From contig NZ_QQRQ01000003.1 in the NCBI RefSeq assembly GCF_003425665.1, positions 83,420-147,419 on the forward strand: DNA of 64,000 nucleotides, given 5' to 3'. The stretch is from Evtepia gabavorous (GTDB lineage Bacteria; Bacillota; Clostridia; Oscillospirales; Oscillospiraceae). The notes under the pieces are model-generated. The model saw only the letters and a list, made by a program, of their open reading frames with translations, had not been told where the DNA came from and searched no databases. The first letter of the stretch is position 1. Each line of letters opens with the position of its first letter. Of the stretch, positions 9,386 through 17,949 are shown piece after piece. A program made the position numbers and the translations under genes.

Positions 9386-9708
9386 TCAAATTCCTCCTTC
9401 ATTCCGCCGAGAATGTCGGCGATCATTTCAATTAGGTCAAGCAGCTCATCATTGACTACGCTGCCGCTCTCAATTCTTTGCAATTCCAAAAGCACTTCCG
9501 TAAGCTGGTTTCGTAGCGCCTTGAAAACTCTGGGATTGCCCTGCACCACTACATCCTTGTGGGTGAGCCGCCGGGTGATATAGTCCTGCTTGGTCAGCCC
9601 GGAGAGCTGCACATAGCGTTCGATTTGGGCATCTTCCTCCGGCGATACCCGAAAAGCAACCGTTTTGCTGCGCCAGCGATTATGCTCGTCCCTGTTCTTC
9701 AATGACAT
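9382..9708 (-). CDS. MobC-like relaxosome accessory protein (ribbon-helix-helix)
   Basis: This 108-aa protein begins MSLKNRDEHNRWRSKTVAFRV; the stretch TVAFRVSPEEDAQIERYVQLSG is a ribbon-helix-helix pattern seen in MobC and related plasmid mobilization proteins, with a C-terminal helical, acidic tail. The ATG at 9708 is chosen because GGAAAGGGG lies upstream; the frame extends further up but into the integrase. It lies between int and rep and overlaps rep by 4 bases. It probably binds oriT with the relaxase. Confidence 0.65.
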   Translation of the reverse strand: MSLKNRDEHNRWRSKTVAFRVSPEEDAQIERYVQLSGLTKQDYITRRLTHKDVVVQGNPRVFKALRNQLTEVLLELQRIESGSVVNDELLDLIEMIADILGGMKEEFE

Positions 9709-9709
9709 C

Positions 9710-10783
9710 TTAAATACCCCTTTCCATATCCAGCTTATCCGCCATTTCTGCCTGCTTAGAAGGAAACAAATGTGCATAGTTGTAGGTAATATCAATACTC
9801 TCGTGGCCTACCCGGTCGGCAATAGCAACCGCAGAAAAACCTTGGTCAATCAAAAGGCTGATGTGACTGTGTCGTAAATCGTGGATTCGGATGCGTTTTA
9901 CGCCGGTTTCCTTACAGCCACGCTGCATTTCCCGATACAGATAGCTTTTTGTGACTGGGAACATCCGGTCATCTATGCCAATGTCATACTGCATCTTCAA
10001 ATACTCCTGCATCTCATCTGCCAGAAAGCGTGGCATCGTAATTGTGCGATTGCTCTTTTCCGTTTTGGGCGGCGTGATGATGTCTTTCCCGCCGGTGTGC
10101 TGAAATGTCTTGTTGATCGTGACTGTGCGTTTATCAAAGTCAAAATCCGCCGGGGTCAGCGCTAGCAGCTCACCCTCACGGATGCCGCACCAGTAAAGCA
10201 TCTCAAAAGCATAAAACGACAGCGGCTTGTCCATCATTGCATCAATGAATTGCAGATACTCATCCTTGGTCCAGAAAGCCATTTCCCGATTTTTCTTCTT
10301 GCCCATACTTCCGGCTTTCTTGCAGGGATTTTCCTTCAGGTTGTAGTACCTGACGGCGTGATTGAAAATGGCGCTAATCTGGTTCTGGATGCTTTTGAGA
10401 TACACCGGTGAGTAGGGAGCCCCATCCTTGTCACGATAGTTGATTAGCTCATTCTGCCACCGAACAATTTGCTGCGGGGTGATGCTGCTCATTTTGAGCT
10501 TTCCAAAGTAGGGGAGCAGCTTGGTGCGGATGATGTGCTCCTTGCTCTCCCACGTGCTGTCCTTGATGCGGCTGCGCCGATCTTCCTCATAATGCTCCAC
10601 AAAGCTTCGGAAGGTCATATCCAAATCGGAACCCAATTTGTTAAGCTGCTCCCTCTCCCAGCTTTGTGCCTCTCGTTTTGTCTGAAAGCCACGCTTCTGG
10701 GATTGCTTCCGTTCTCCGTTCCAATCTGTGTACCGATAAATGACCCGCCAAGTGTTGGTTTTCGGTTCCTTATAAACTGCCAA
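9710..10783 (-). CDS. Tyrosine recombinase/integrase of element 1
   Basis: This 357-aa integrase has an N-terminal arm-binding region (about 1-55), a SAM-like core-binding domain (about 58-150) and a catalytic domain with R202 (CGIREGE), H301 and R304 (HDLRHSH), H327 (VGHES) and the nucleophile Y336 (TYNYAHLF). It is the same length as, and clearly homologous to, the integrase at 22355-23428. It belongs to the Tn916-Int-like group. It is transcribed with the excisionase 5 bases upstream and the MobC-like gene downstream, so integration and mobilization functions share an operon. It probably acted at the guaA-type site at 11953. Confidence 0.92.
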   Translation of the reverse strand: MAVYKEPKTNTWRVIYRYTDWNGERKQSQKRGFQTKREAQSWEREQLNKLGSDLDMTFRSFVEHYEEDRRSRIKDSTWESKEHIIRTKLLPYFGKLKMSSITPQQIVRWQNELINYRDKDGAPYSPVYLKSIQNQISAIFNHAVRYYNLKENPCKKAGSMGKKKNREMAFWTKDEYLQFIDAMMDKPLSFYAFEMLYWCGIREGELLALTPADFDFDKRTVTINKTFQHTGGKDIITPPKTEKSNRTITMPRFLADEMQEYLKMQYDIGIDDRMFPVTKSYLYREMQRGCKETGVKRIRIHDLRHSHISLLIDQGFSAVAIADRVGHESIDITYNYAHLFPSKQAEMADKLDMERGI

Positions 10784-10788
10784 TGTGA

Positions 10789-10980
10789 TTACTCCTTTCT
10801 CTCTGCACCGTAGCAGGTGCGCTCCATAAAATACTTTCTGTTCACTCGCCCTGAGATGGTCAACATGCCTTTTTCTTTCAGTTCGGCATTTAACCTCTGG
10901 ACGATCTTGTAGGCGTAGGATTTGGAAACGCCCAATTCCTGTGCTACTTCCTCCACTCTCATAAAGCTTGTGTTTTCCAT
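10789..10980 (-). CDS. Excisionase-like HTH protein
   Basis: This 63-aa protein reads FMRVEEVAQELGVSKSYAYKIVQRLNAELKEKG, a winged-helix/MerR-type DNA-binding fold typical of excisionases and small regulators in Tn916-like and ICEBs1-like elements. It ends in a basic tail. It lies directly before int, in the same operon, under a strong minus-strand promoter at 11134-11162. It would bend the element ends during excision. It may also regulate. Homologous to the 67-aa protein at 21300-21503. Confidence 0.75.
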   Translation of the reverse strand: MENTSFMRVEEVAQELGVSKSYAYKIVQRLNAELKEKGMLTISGRVNRKYFMERTCYGAERKE

Positions 10981-11121
10981 TCCATCACCCCTTTCGTTTG
11001 GTTATAGTTCTCTTATTTAGTGTCGGAGAACTTTCTGACCGCATTCCGATTTGCCCGAGCGGGTACGCCATTACCGTGACGCACGACGGATATTCTGTTG
11101 TCTACAAATAACTTAACGCTA

Positions 11122-11234
11122 TTTGCTATAGCCATTATACTAAACGAATTTGCTATTGTCAAGAGGCTTGCAAGAAAATATTTAACTTTTTTGCTTTTGC
11201 TATCTTGACACAACTTAAATTCATATGCTATGCT
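11122..11234. promoter_or_regulatory. Divergent promoter switch with TTTGCTAT operator repeats
   Basis: Minus-strand promoter for xis-int: TTGACA (11157-11162), 17-base spacer, TATAAT (11134-11139). Plus-strand promoter for the repressor: TTGACA (11205-11210), 18-base spacer, TATGCT (11229-11234). The octamer TTTGCTAT occurs at 11122-11129, 11149-11156 and 11196-11203, with a one-mismatch copy TATGCTAT at 11224-11231, overlapping or flanking both promoters. These are the likely binding sites of the XRE protein encoded at 11266. Confidence 0.75.
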
Positions 11235-11265
11235 AATTGCACAATACATAAAGGAGTGTTGTGCT

Positions 11266-11796
11266 ATGGCAATCGGTGAGAGAATTCGCTTTTTCCGTAA
11301 TCTGCGGGGAATGACACAAAAATACTTGGGGCAGGTGATCGGCTTCCCGGAAAAGACCGCCGACATCCGTATGGCGCAGTATGAATCCGGCAGCAGAACG
11401 CCTAAGGCAGAGCTGACGGAGAACCTTGCCAGTGCGCTGGGCGTCTCGCCGCTGGCGCTGTCCGTGCCGGACATTGACAGCTATCTCGGCCTGATGCACA
11501 CCCTGTTTACCTTAGAGGATCGCTACGGCCTGAGGGTGGAAACCGGCGAAAACGGCGTTTCCCTGCGTGTTGATCCCCGGAAGGGGAAGGACGCCGCTGA
11601 GCTTTCCGAAATGCTTGTTGCTTGGGCGCAGCAAGCGGAAAAGTATCGTAGCGGAGAAATCAACCGGGAGGACTACGACAAGTGGCGTTATAACTACCCG
11701 AAATATGACGAAGCCTCCGGTTATGTGAAAGTGCCGTCCCAGCAGCTTAGCAATGCAATGGTGGAGGCGTTCAAGGACCGGCTGAAGGCTGATTAA
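11266..11796 (+). CDS. XRE-family repressor of element 1
   Basis: This 176-aa protein has an N-terminal Cro/CI HTH (IGERIRFFRNLRGMTQKYLGQVIG, with the recognition helix in the MAQYESGSR part, residues 1-65) and a C-terminal part of about 100 residues with no motif I recognise, probably for dimerisation. ATG at 11266 has AAGGAG 9 bases upstream; an earlier in-frame ATG at 11230 lacks a ribosome-binding site and overlaps the promoter. It is divergent from xis-int, with repeated octamers in between, so it probably keeps the element in the integrated state. Confidence 0.82.
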   Translation: MAIGERIRFFRNLRGMTQKYLGQVIGFPEKTADIRMAQYESGSRTPKAELTENLASALGVSPLALSVPDIDSYLGLMHTLFTLEDRYGLRVETGENGVSLRVDPRKGKDAAELSEMLVAWAQQAEKYRSGEINREDYDKWRYNYPKYDEASGYVKVPSQQLSNAMVEAFKDRLKAD

Positions 11797-11806
11797 AAAA
11801 CAATAG

Positions 11807-11853
11807 AAAAAAAGCGCTATCTGACTTGGCTTCAAATCAGATAGCGCTTTTTG
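11807..11853 (+). terminator. Intrinsic terminator after the XRE gene
   Basis: Arms of about 16 bases (AAAAAGCGCTATCTGA and TCAGATAGCGCTTTTT) surround a short loop and end in a T-run, 10 bases after the XRE stop. The A-run on the left makes it usable in both directions. Confidence 0.85.
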
Positions 11854-11871
11854 TTATCGCAATAATTCAAA

Positions 11872-11892
11872 TAATGTTGCCATTTTGTTGCC
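11872..11892. repeat. Paired 11-bp-spaced repeats, probable integrase arm sites of element 1
   Basis: TAATGTTGCC (11872-11881) and TTTTGTTGCC (11883-11892) are spaced 11 bp start to start, 60 bp inside the putative junction at 11953. The same geometry with GTAGCC instead of GTTGCC is seen at both ends of element 2. Confidence 0.55.
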
Positions 11893-11952
11893 ACAGCGGG
11901 CACTCATGGCGAAAAAGCCTTGGTATGACTGGTTTTTTTCCGGGATGCAATC

Positions 11953-11962
11953 ATTCCCACTC
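11953..11962. other. Attachment-site candidate between elements 1 and 2
   Basis: The 10-mer ATTCCCACTC is identical to the sequence covering the last codons and stop of guaA at 23546-23555. It lies between the right-end features of element 1 and the left arm repeats of element 2, as expected for an att site shared by two elements in tandem. The stretch 11797-12217 has no other gene. Confidence 0.65.
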
Positions 11963-12061
11963 AAGTCTTGGGCTTTGATTTAGGGTTATAAAATGTACTC
12001 TCGATACGCATTTTGTCCAAATAATCCACGTATTTCGGGCTGTACATAGGTTTCTTACGAA

Positions 12062-12082
12062 TTTTGTAGCCGTTTTGTAGCC
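12062..12082. repeat. Paired TTTTGTAGCC repeats, probable left arm sites of element 2
   Basis: Two identical copies of TTTTGTAGCC at 12062-12071 and 12073-12082, spaced 11 bp, about 100 bp inside the junction. Matching copies occur at the other end at 23435-23473. Confidence 0.6.
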
Positions 12083-12217
12083 AGCTATTTTATACGTACT
12101 AACCGTTCGCAACGACTTGATTTGAATAATCTGCGGTGGGTTTCAATATGATTTCCGCCAATCATCAGACAAAATTGACCACCTGATTCACCTAAAAAAC
12201 ATCTTGGAGATATGACT

Positions 12218-12436
12218 ATGAGTAAACTTATTTTCTGTCAATTCAACATCGACACAGCCTGCGTAGAATTGGTTTTTGACGATAGAAGCCAGATTCCCAT
12301 TGACTTCACCGCCGTTGAAAACGAAGTTGCCGATAACCGCTTCCAGCGGTCAGAGCTGGATTATCTGATCTACAACGACCCGCTTGCTTATGCCGATCTG
12401 ATTCTGAACAGCAAGCTGAACGTCCTGTTTGAATAA
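12218..12436 (+). CDS. Small conserved protein (DUF6061-like)
   Basis: This 72-aa acidic protein begins MSKLIFCQFNIDTACVELVFDD and ends in NSKLNVLFE. It resembles the short DUF6061-type proteins carried by Clostridia mobile elements; no catalytic motif, signal peptide or membrane segment is visible. The second of two ATGs (12218) is taken because GGAG at 12206-12209 is 8 bases away. It is the first gene inside the left end of element 2, on the strand opposite to the redox operon. Function unknown. Confidence 0.6.
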   Translation: MSKLIFCQFNIDTACVELVFDDRSQIPIDFTAVENEVADNRFQRSELDYLIYNDPLAYADLILNSKLNVLFE

Positions 12437-12515
12437 ACCGACATGAGCATAAACGACAGCGTCCCGGTTCATAATGATTGGGCCGCTGCTTATTATATCA
12501 TTGTATTTTGCGAAC

Positions 12516-13628
12516 TCATTCCTCGAACAGATACAGAAGATATCCGTAACCCTCTGCTTTCATCTTTGCGTAAGGCACAAAGCGCAGGGCCGCACTGTTG
12601 ATGCAGTAGCGCACGCCATTGGGGGACTCCGGATCGCCGGTGAACACATGACCAAGGTGAGAATCTCCGGCACGGCTTCTGACCTCTGTGCGGCGCATGC
12701 CGTGGCTCAGGTCCTCCAGTTCCACCACGGCAGGCTCTTCAATGGGCTTTGTGAAAGCCGGCCAGCCGCAGCCGCTCTCGTACTTATCCGTGGAGGAAAA
12801 GAGCGGCTCGCCGGTGACGACATCCACATAGATGCCCTTTTCAAACTTATCCCAGAACTCGCCTGTGAAAGCGCGCTCCGTGCCGCTCTCCTGTGTAACA
12901 CGGTACTGCTCCGCCGTCAGCTTGTCCCGGATGGATTCCGCCGCGGGCTTCTGATAGTCGCCCGGATCGATGCGCAGCCGGGAAAACAGCTCCATCTCCG
13001 CGCGCGGGATGTGGCAGTAGCCGTTCGGGTTCTTTTCGAGGTAGTTCTGGTGGTACTCCTCGGCGGGGTAGTAGTTCTTGAGTGGGCCGATCTCCACGAA
13101 GAACTTTTCACTGCGTCCCCGCTCGATCTCCGCGATGCGCTCCACCGTTTCCTTCGCGCTTTCGTTGGTGTAATAGACACCGGTCTGATACTGGCTGCCC
13201 CGGTCGTTGCCCTGCCGGTTCTCCACCGTGGGGTCGATCACATAGAAGTAGGCCAGCAGCAGGGCGTCGAGACTCACCTGTCCGGGGTCATACTCCACCC
13301 GCACGGCCTCCCGAAAGCCGGTCTCGCCCTTGCAGACGGTCTTGTAATCGGCGTCCGCCTCGCAGGTGCCGTTGGCATAGCCGCTCTCGGCATCGATGAC
13401 GCCGGGGATGGACTGCATCAGCTGTTCCATGCCCCAGAAGCAGCCGCCCGCCAGATATATGACATTTTCCGTGGTATCCATATACATGCTTCCTTCACCG
13501 GACATATCAGAGGGCTGTCCGGTCATTTCCTTCTCGTCCGTTTTCTGCGGCATATTTTTCTGCCCGGCAGTGCAGCCGCTCAGCAGCAGTACCGCGGTGA
13601 GCAGAAGCGGCAATACTCTCCGATACAT
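12516..13628 (-). CDS. msrAB: Peptide methionine sulfoxide reductase MsrA-MsrB fusion, lipoprotein
   Basis: This 370-aa protein has a lipoprotein signal ending LLLSGC (Cys19), an MsrA domain with GGCFWGMEQ (about residues 62-220) and an MsrB domain with [14 protein letters not shown] and the catalytic [11 protein letters not shown] near the end. It reduces both S- and R-methionine sulfoxide in proteins outside the membrane. ATG at 13628 has AAAGGAGGG upstream. It is last in a four-gene operon with a TlpA-like lipoprotein and a ferredoxin-type membrane protein, which likely supply electrons. Regulation by the divergent two-component system is inferred. Confidence 0.93.
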   Translation of the reverse strand: MYRRVLPLLLTAVLLLSGCTAGQKNMPQKTDEKEMTGQPSDMSGEGSMYMDTTENVIYLAGGCFWGMEQLMQSIPGVIDAESGYANGTCEADADYKTVCKGETGFREAVRVEYDPGQVSLDALLLAYFYVIDPTVENRQGNDRGSQYQTGVYYTNESAKETVERIAEIERGRSEKFFVEIGPLKNYYPAEEYHQNYLEKNPNGYCHIPRAEMELFSRLRIDPGDYQKPAAESIRDKLTAEQYRVTQESGTERAFTGEFWDKFEKGIYVDVVTGEPLFSSTDKYESGCGWPAFTKPIEEPAVVELEDLSHGMRRTEVRSRAGDSHLGHVFTGDPESPNGVRYCINSAALRFVPYAKMKAEGYGYLLYLFEE

Positions 13629-13665
13629 GGTGTATCCCTCCTTTCTGAGAAGATAAATTCGTTTG

Positions 13666-14622
13666 TCAGCCCATATCGGCGGCAAGAGCCTGGTCGATGA
13701 GCTTTTGCAGCGTCTCCGCCTGCTTTTTTTCCGTGATGGCGCCTACGATGGGCTCACCCACGATATTGCCGTTGCGGTCAACCACATAGGTGGTGGGGTA
13801 GGCAAAAATGTTTGTAGTGAACTTTCCCGCCTCGCCGTCGGAAGCGAAATACACATTCTGGTAGGTCACGCCCTTCTTGGCCAGTACATCTTTTGCTTCG
13901 GAAATTGCCGCTTCATCGCCATCCAATGTGAAGGTGTTGACACCGATGAGTGCGCCGCCCTTCTTCGCAAGCTCCTTGTTCAGTGCGTCCAGCTCGGAAA
14001 GCTCGCCCACGCAGGGATTGCAGGTGGTGAACCAGAAATTCACCACGGTGACGGCGTTGGCGGAGAACAGCTCGTCGCTCTTCACCGTGTTGCCATCCAG
14101 GTCCTTGCCCTCAAAGGCGGGGAATTTCTGCATGCTGCCGTCATCAGGCGGCGTGGTCATGTCGCTGCCCGCGGGCACGCTCATAGCGCCATCCGTAGAT
14201 TGCTGTGCCGCCTCGGGGTACTTTTTCTCTATCATGGTCAGCTTGTTTTCAATCTCGCAGATCTTCTCCGCCGCCTCCTTGAGCAGCTTCAGCTCATCCT
14301 CCGTAAACTGATCTTTGGAACCTTCGATGGTGTCCAACAAGAACTCACCATAGTTTTTGCCGTCCTCCTGCATGGTCATGCCCTTGTCGGCCGCCATGAA
14401 AACCTTTTCCCAAAGCGCTGTGTCCTCCGAGAGAATGGCATTTTCCTGCGCCATCAGCTCCTTGTGCATGGCAACCGCTTCCTCGGCATTCTTCGGTTCG
14501 CTGCTCATTCCGTCCATTTTGTCTCCGCCCTTTGTGCCGCAGGCTGCCAGAGAGAGCACCATCAGTGCAGTAAGTAGCAGCGCCAGAATTCTGCCGGCAG
14601 TATTCGTCCTATTCATCTTCAT
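13666..14622 (-). CDS. TlpA/ResA-like thiol-disulfide oxidoreductase lipoprotein
   Basis: This 318-aa protein has a lipobox LSLAAC (Cys28), a helical linker of about 130 residues and a C-terminal thioredoxin fold with [16 protein letters not shown], where CNPC is the redox pair. The long N-terminal helical domain is larger than in plain TlpA. The ATG at 14622 has GGGAGG 10 bases upstream; an ATG at 14616 is possible. It sits 5 bases after the ferredoxin-membrane gene and before msrAB, so it probably passes reductant to the extracytoplasmic MsrAB. Confidence 0.9.
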   Translation of the reverse strand: MKMNRTNTAGRILALLLTALMVLSLAACGTKGGDKMDGMSSEPKNAEEAVAMHKELMAQENAILSEDTALWEKVFMAADKGMTMQEDGKNYGEFLLDTIEGSKDQFTEDELKLLKEAAEKICEIENKLTMIEKKYPEAAQQSTDGAMSVPAGSDMTTPPDDGSMQKFPAFEGKDLDGNTVKSDELFSANAVTVVNFWFTTCNPCVGELSELDALNKELAKKGGALIGVNTFTLDGDEAAISEAKDVLAKKGVTYQNVYFASDGEAGKFTTNIFAYPTTYVVDRNGNIVGEPIVGAITEKKQAETLQKLIDQALAADMG

Positions 14623-14627
14623 TCGTT

Positions 14628-15554
14628 TTATTCCTCCCTGTTATTGTTGTTTGTCTGTAGCGTTTCCGCTGCTTTTGCCTTATCTTTACCGTCTCCGAAG
14701 CCGTAGCGGAAGCACACGGCTTTCGTCGAACAGGCGCGGATGCACATTCCGCAGCGGATGCACTCGGTATGGTTGGGCGTTTTCGTCACATCCACATCCA
14801 TCTTGCAGGCTCTGGCGCATTTCCCGCAGGAGACGCACTTATTCTTATCCACCTTCATCTGGAAGAGGGACACCCGGTTGAACAGCGCGTAGAACGCGCC
14901 AAGCGGGCAGAGCCACTTGCAGAACGGTCGGTAGAACAGTACGCTCAGCGCAATCACCGACAGCAGGATGCTGAATTTCCATGCAAACAGCTTGCCCAGC
15001 GCCGCCCGGACGCCGGAATTGGCAAGGGACAGCGGGATGGCTCCCTCCAGCACGCCTTGGGGGCAGAGGTATTTGCAGAAGAACGGGTCTCCCATGCCAA
15101 CATCGTTCACAAGGAACGCCGGTAGCAGGAAAACCATCACCAGCAGGACAGCGTATTTCAGGTATGTCAGCGGCTTCAGCCTCTTTGTGGAAAGCTTCTT
15201 CGTGGGGATTTTGTGCAGCAGCTCCTGAAACCAGCCGAAGGGGCATAGAAAGCCGCAGATAAAGCGCCCCAGCAGCACGCTCAGCAGAATGAGGAAGCCT
15301 GTGATATAGTAGGAGAAGCTGAACTTGGAAGACCCCACCACCGCCTGAAACGCCCCGATGGGGCAGGCCCCGGACGCCGCCGGACAGGAGTAGCAGTTCA
15401 GCCCCGGCACACAGACGGTCTTCCCCGCCCCCTGATACAGTCCGCCCTTGAGAAAGTTCGGCAGATGCAGGTTGGTCAGCAGCGTCGCCCCCGCCTGAAT
15501 CCAGCCCCGGAAGCGGGACATGGTCTGTGAAACGCCTGAAAACTTTTTACCCAA
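14628..15554 (-). CDS. NapH/YccM-like 4Fe-4S polytopic membrane protein
   Basis: The protein (about 308 aa) has several hydrophobic segments, a CPIGAFQ and two CPFGWFQ/CPLGAFY-type cysteine motifs, and two C-terminal ferredoxin clusters (CVSCGKCARAC and CIRCGMCIRAC). Such proteins move electrons across the membrane. Its start is uncertain: GTG 15563 or TTG 15554, which overlaps the upstream stop and has GGAG 10 bases before it, or ATG 15521. I show the TTG. It is coupled to the 48-aa CXXC gene and followed by the TlpA-like lipoprotein, suggesting an electron path to MsrAB. Confidence 0.85.
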   Translation of the reverse strand: MGKKFSGVSQTMSRFRGWIQAGATLLTNLHLPNFLKGGLYQGAGKTVCVPGLNCYSCPAASGACPIGAFQAVVGSSKFSFSYYITGFLILLSVLLGRFICGFLCPFGWFQELLHKIPTKKLSTKRLKPLTYLKYAVLLVMVFLLPAFLVNDVGMGDPFFCKYLCPQGVLEGAIPLSLANSGVRAALGKLFAWKFSILLSVIALSVLFYRPFCKWLCPLGAFYALFNRVSLFQMKVDKNKCVSCGKCARACKMDVDVTKTPNHTECIRCGMCIRACSTKAVCFRYGFGDGKDKAKAAETLQTNNNNREE

Positions 15555-15693
15555 TGCCCACACACTCCAGACATAATTTGATTGCTTTGCTCAGCACTGT
15601 CGCCGCCTCGCCCCGCCAGACACCAAAGCACAGCATGGCGGCTCCGGCCATCAGCAGCACGATCTGCGCCGCGGCCTTTTTCCCGCAGCTCAT
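15547..15693 (-). CDS. 48-aa CD1871A-family CXXC membrane protein
   Basis: A 48-residue frame (ATG 15693, TAA 15547) encodes one hydrophobic segment (QIVLLMAGAAMLCFGVWRG) and ends KAIKLCLECVGIG. The C-terminal CLEC within that ending is the hallmark of small CD1871A-like CXXC proteins that travel with ferredoxin-type membrane proteins. It is the first gene of the redox operon and overlaps the next gene by a few bases, implying coupled translation. A role as redox partner or cluster-assembly helper is inferred. Confidence 0.75.
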   Translation of the reverse strand: MSCGKKAAAQIVLLMAGAAMLCFGVWRGEAATVLSKAIKLCLECVGIG

Positions 15694-15724
15694 TTTTCAT
15701 CACCCTTTCCGATTTTCTGCCCCC

Positions 15725-15799
15725 ATCATAGCGCGGGAGAGTTAAAGTCTCTGTTAAGAACGAAAACTTAACGCAAACCTTATCTGTTTTTGCTATAAT
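15725..15799. promoter_or_regulatory. Divergent promoters of the redox operon and its two-component system
   Basis: Plus strand: TGC-TATAAT extended -10 at 15794-15799 for the regulator. Minus strand: TATGAT -10 at 15725-15730 for the redox operon without a good -35. Instead GTTAA repeats at 15741-15745 and 15753-15757, and an inverted copy (TTAAC) near 15768-15772, occupy the -35 area, as for an activator-dependent promoter. Confidence 0.5.
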
Positions 15800-15840
15800 G
15801 AAAGCAACACAAAAACGAAGAAACAAAAAGGAGGGCTCTC

Positions 15841-16518
15841 ATGCACCTTTTAGTAATTGAAGATGAACGCGCCCTGTGCGAGACCATCGTTCGCAGCCTG
15901 CGGCGGCTGGCCTACAGCGTGGACTACTGCTATGACGGCGAAAAGGCGCTGGCGCTTCTGGGCGTGGAACGATACGATCTGGTGCTTCTTGATCTGAATC
16001 TGCCGAAAAAGGACGGCATGACGGTGCTGCGCACCCTGCGGCAGACCGACCGGGAGACGCGGGTGCTGATCCTCTCCGCCCGCAGCGAAGTGGAGGACAA
16101 GGTGCAGGGGCTGGATGCCGGGGCGAACGACTATCTGGCGAAGCCCTTCCACTTGGCGGAGTTGGAGGCCCGCATCCGCAGCCTGACGTTGCGGCAGTTC
16201 ACCCAGCAGGATGTGCTGCTAAGCTGCGGAGGCCTGACCTTTGACACCCGCTCCCGTACCGCCACCGTCAACGGGCAGACGCTGACGCTCACCCGGAAGG
16301 AAACTGGAATCCTGGAATACCTGATGGTGCATCAAGGAAGGCCAGTAAGTCAGGAGGAGCTGATGGATCACGTTTGGGAAAATAGCGTGGACAGCTTCAG
16401 CAATTCCATTCGCGTCCACATCTCCGCCCTGCGCAAAAAGCTCCGCGCCGTGCTGGGCTATGACCCCATCCGCAACCGCATCGGCGAGGGCTATCTGATG
16501 GGAGGCGAGGAGGAATGA
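15841..16518 (+). CDS. OmpR/PhoB-family response regulator
   Basis: This 225-aa protein has a receiver domain with acidic DE near residues 8-9, the phospho-acceptor D in DLVLLDLNLPKKDGM (about residue 51) and a K in YLAKPF, followed by a winged-helix DNA-binding domain ending RIGEGYLMGG. ATG at 15841 has AAAGGAGGG upstream. It overlaps the sensor kinase by 4 bases and is divergent from the msrAB operon, which it probably controls through the GTTAA repeats in between. Confidence 0.92.
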   Translation: MHLLVIEDERALCETIVRSLRRLAYSVDYCYDGEKALALLGVERYDLVLLDLNLPKKDGMTVLRTLRQTDRETRVLILSARSEVEDKVQGLDAGANDYLAKPFHLAELEARIRSLTLRQFTQQDVLLSCGGLTFDTRSRTATVNGQTLTLTRKETGILEYLMVHQGRPVSQEELMDHVWENSVDSFSNSIRVHISALRKKLRAVLGYDPIRNRIGEGYLMGGEEE

Positions 16519-17666
16519 AGCGGCTTTCCCTGCAGTGGCGCATCACGCTGATGTCCGTCCTGCTCATCGGCATCACCTGCGTGGTCATGAATTTGCTGCT
16601 GTGCTCCTCCGGTGTGTACTATATGGACACCATTGCGGACAGTTTACAAGGCGGCGGCACGGTGATCCTGAATGATGGCGGAGCGGCGAGCTTTGACCCG
16701 CAACTCATAGCACCCAACGAGGAGTTGACCATCGTCGTCGATGGGGTGCAGGGGCGCTTCCGCACCACCAACTGGTACATCACGGCGGCGGTAACGCTGC
16801 TCAGCGGCATCCTCGCCTATTTTGTCAGCGGACGCGCTCTCAAGCCCCTGCGCAGCTTTGTCTCGCAGGTGGAGCAGGTGCAGCTGAACAATCTTGCCGA
16901 TATGAGGATCGATGAAGACGCTATTTCGGAGTTCCGGCAGCTGAGCCGCTCGTTCAACCAGATGCTGGAGCGGCTGAACAACGCCTTTGCCGCCCAACGG
17001 CAGTTCACCGGCAACGCCGCCCACGAGCTGCGCACGCCGCTGGCGCTGATGCAGGCGCGGCTGGAGCTGTTTTCCGCGGAGCATCCCGACGTGCGGCCAG
17101 AGACGGCGGAGTTTCTCACCCTTCTGCGGGAGCAGACGGAGCGGCTGACCCAAATGACCAGAACGCTGCTGGAAATGAGCAATCTGCGGCAGGTGGCGCG
17201 GAACGAGCAAATCCAGCTCGCCCCCATGATCGAGGAGATCTTCACGGACCTCGCCCCGCTGGCGGAGAAAAACGGCATCACACTGGAGGCGGAGGGTGAC
17301 GGCATTATGACTGGCAGCGATGCACTGATCTACCGGCTGATCTTCAACCTGACGGAGAATGCTGTCAAGTACAACCGGCCGGGCGGCTCGGTACGGGTTT
17401 CTGTCACTCAGGAGCTGGAAAAGCTCCTGCTCCGCGTCTCCGACACCGGCTGCGGCATCCCGGAGGTGTATCAGCGCAGTATCTTCCAGCCCTTCTTCCG
17501 GGTGGACAAGTCTCGCAGCCGGGAATACGGTGGCGCAGGACTGGGGCTCTCACTGGTATGGGAGATCGCCGACCTCCACGGCGGCTCCGTTTGGGTAGAG
17601 AAAAGTTCGGAGAAGGGCACTACCATTGCGGTGGGGTTGCCAACGCAACAATCAACGAAGCCCTAA
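16515..17666 (+). CDS. Sensor histidine kinase
   Basis: This 383-aa membrane kinase has two transmembrane segments (about 9-32 and 88-110) around a short extracytoplasmic part of only some 55 residues, a HAMP region, the H-box AAHELRTPLALMQ, an N-box (NLTENAVKYN) and G boxes (DTGCGIPE, GGAGLGLSL). It pairs with the response regulator just upstream. The stimulus is unknown; because the neighbouring operon repairs oxidised methionine outside the cell, an oxidant such as hypochlorite is a reasonable guess. Confidence 0.92.
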   Translation: MKRLSLQWRITLMSVLLIGITCVVMNLLLCSSGVYYMDTIADSLQGGGTVILNDGGAASFDPQLIAPNEELTIVVDGVQGRFRTTNWYITAAVTLLSGILAYFVSGRALKPLRSFVSQVEQVQLNNLADMRIDEDAISEFRQLSRSFNQMLERLNNAFAAQRQFTGNAAHELRTPLALMQARLELFSAEHPDVRPETAEFLTLLREQTERLTQMTRTLLEMSNLRQVARNEQIQLAPMIEEIFTDLAPLAEKNGITLEAEGDGIMTGSDALIYRLIFNLTENAVKYNRPGGSVRVSVTQELEKLLLRVSDTGCGIPEVYQRSIFQPFFRVDKSRSREYGGAGLGLSLVWEIADLHGGSVWVEKSSEKGTTIAVGLPTQQSTKP

Positions 17667-17673
17667 AACCCTT

Positions 17674-17949
17674 TTATTCGTTTTTCGCCGCTTCGCTTGC
17701 CGCCCTGCGGCGTTCCTCTCTGTATGGGGCGGTCAGCCGGAAAGAGAAGCGTCCCTTTTCAATCTCAAATTCCTTGTAGCCCGTGTCCAGGTCTACGTCC
17801 GTCAGCTTGCAGACGGCAGGGTGTTTGCGGCTGTATGCGGTCAGCCTGTTTTTGAGGTCGGTGTTGTGGGTGCGGATGAAGATGGTGGGGTCTTTCTCGT
17901 CAAAATAGATTTCGGTGGTCTTTTCCTGCTTGGTAAGTCCAGTTCTCAT
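17674..17949 (-). CDS. Conserved mobile-element protein of unknown function
   Basis: This 91-aa protein reads TGLTKQEKTTEIYFDEKDPTI and LTAPYREERRRAASEAAKNE. I recognise the sequence as one repeatedly found beside Mob/Rep genes in Clostridia elements, but with no known function. It is probably cytoplasmic, with no signal peptide or membrane segment. It is convergent with the sensor kinase gene (8 bases apart) and lies downstream of the mob gene on the same strand. Confidence 0.6.
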   Translation of the reverse strand: MRTGLTKQEKTTEIYFDEKDPTIFIRTHNTDLKNRLTAYSRKHPAVCKLTDVDLDTGYKEFEIEKGRFSFRLTAPYREERRRAASEAAKNE

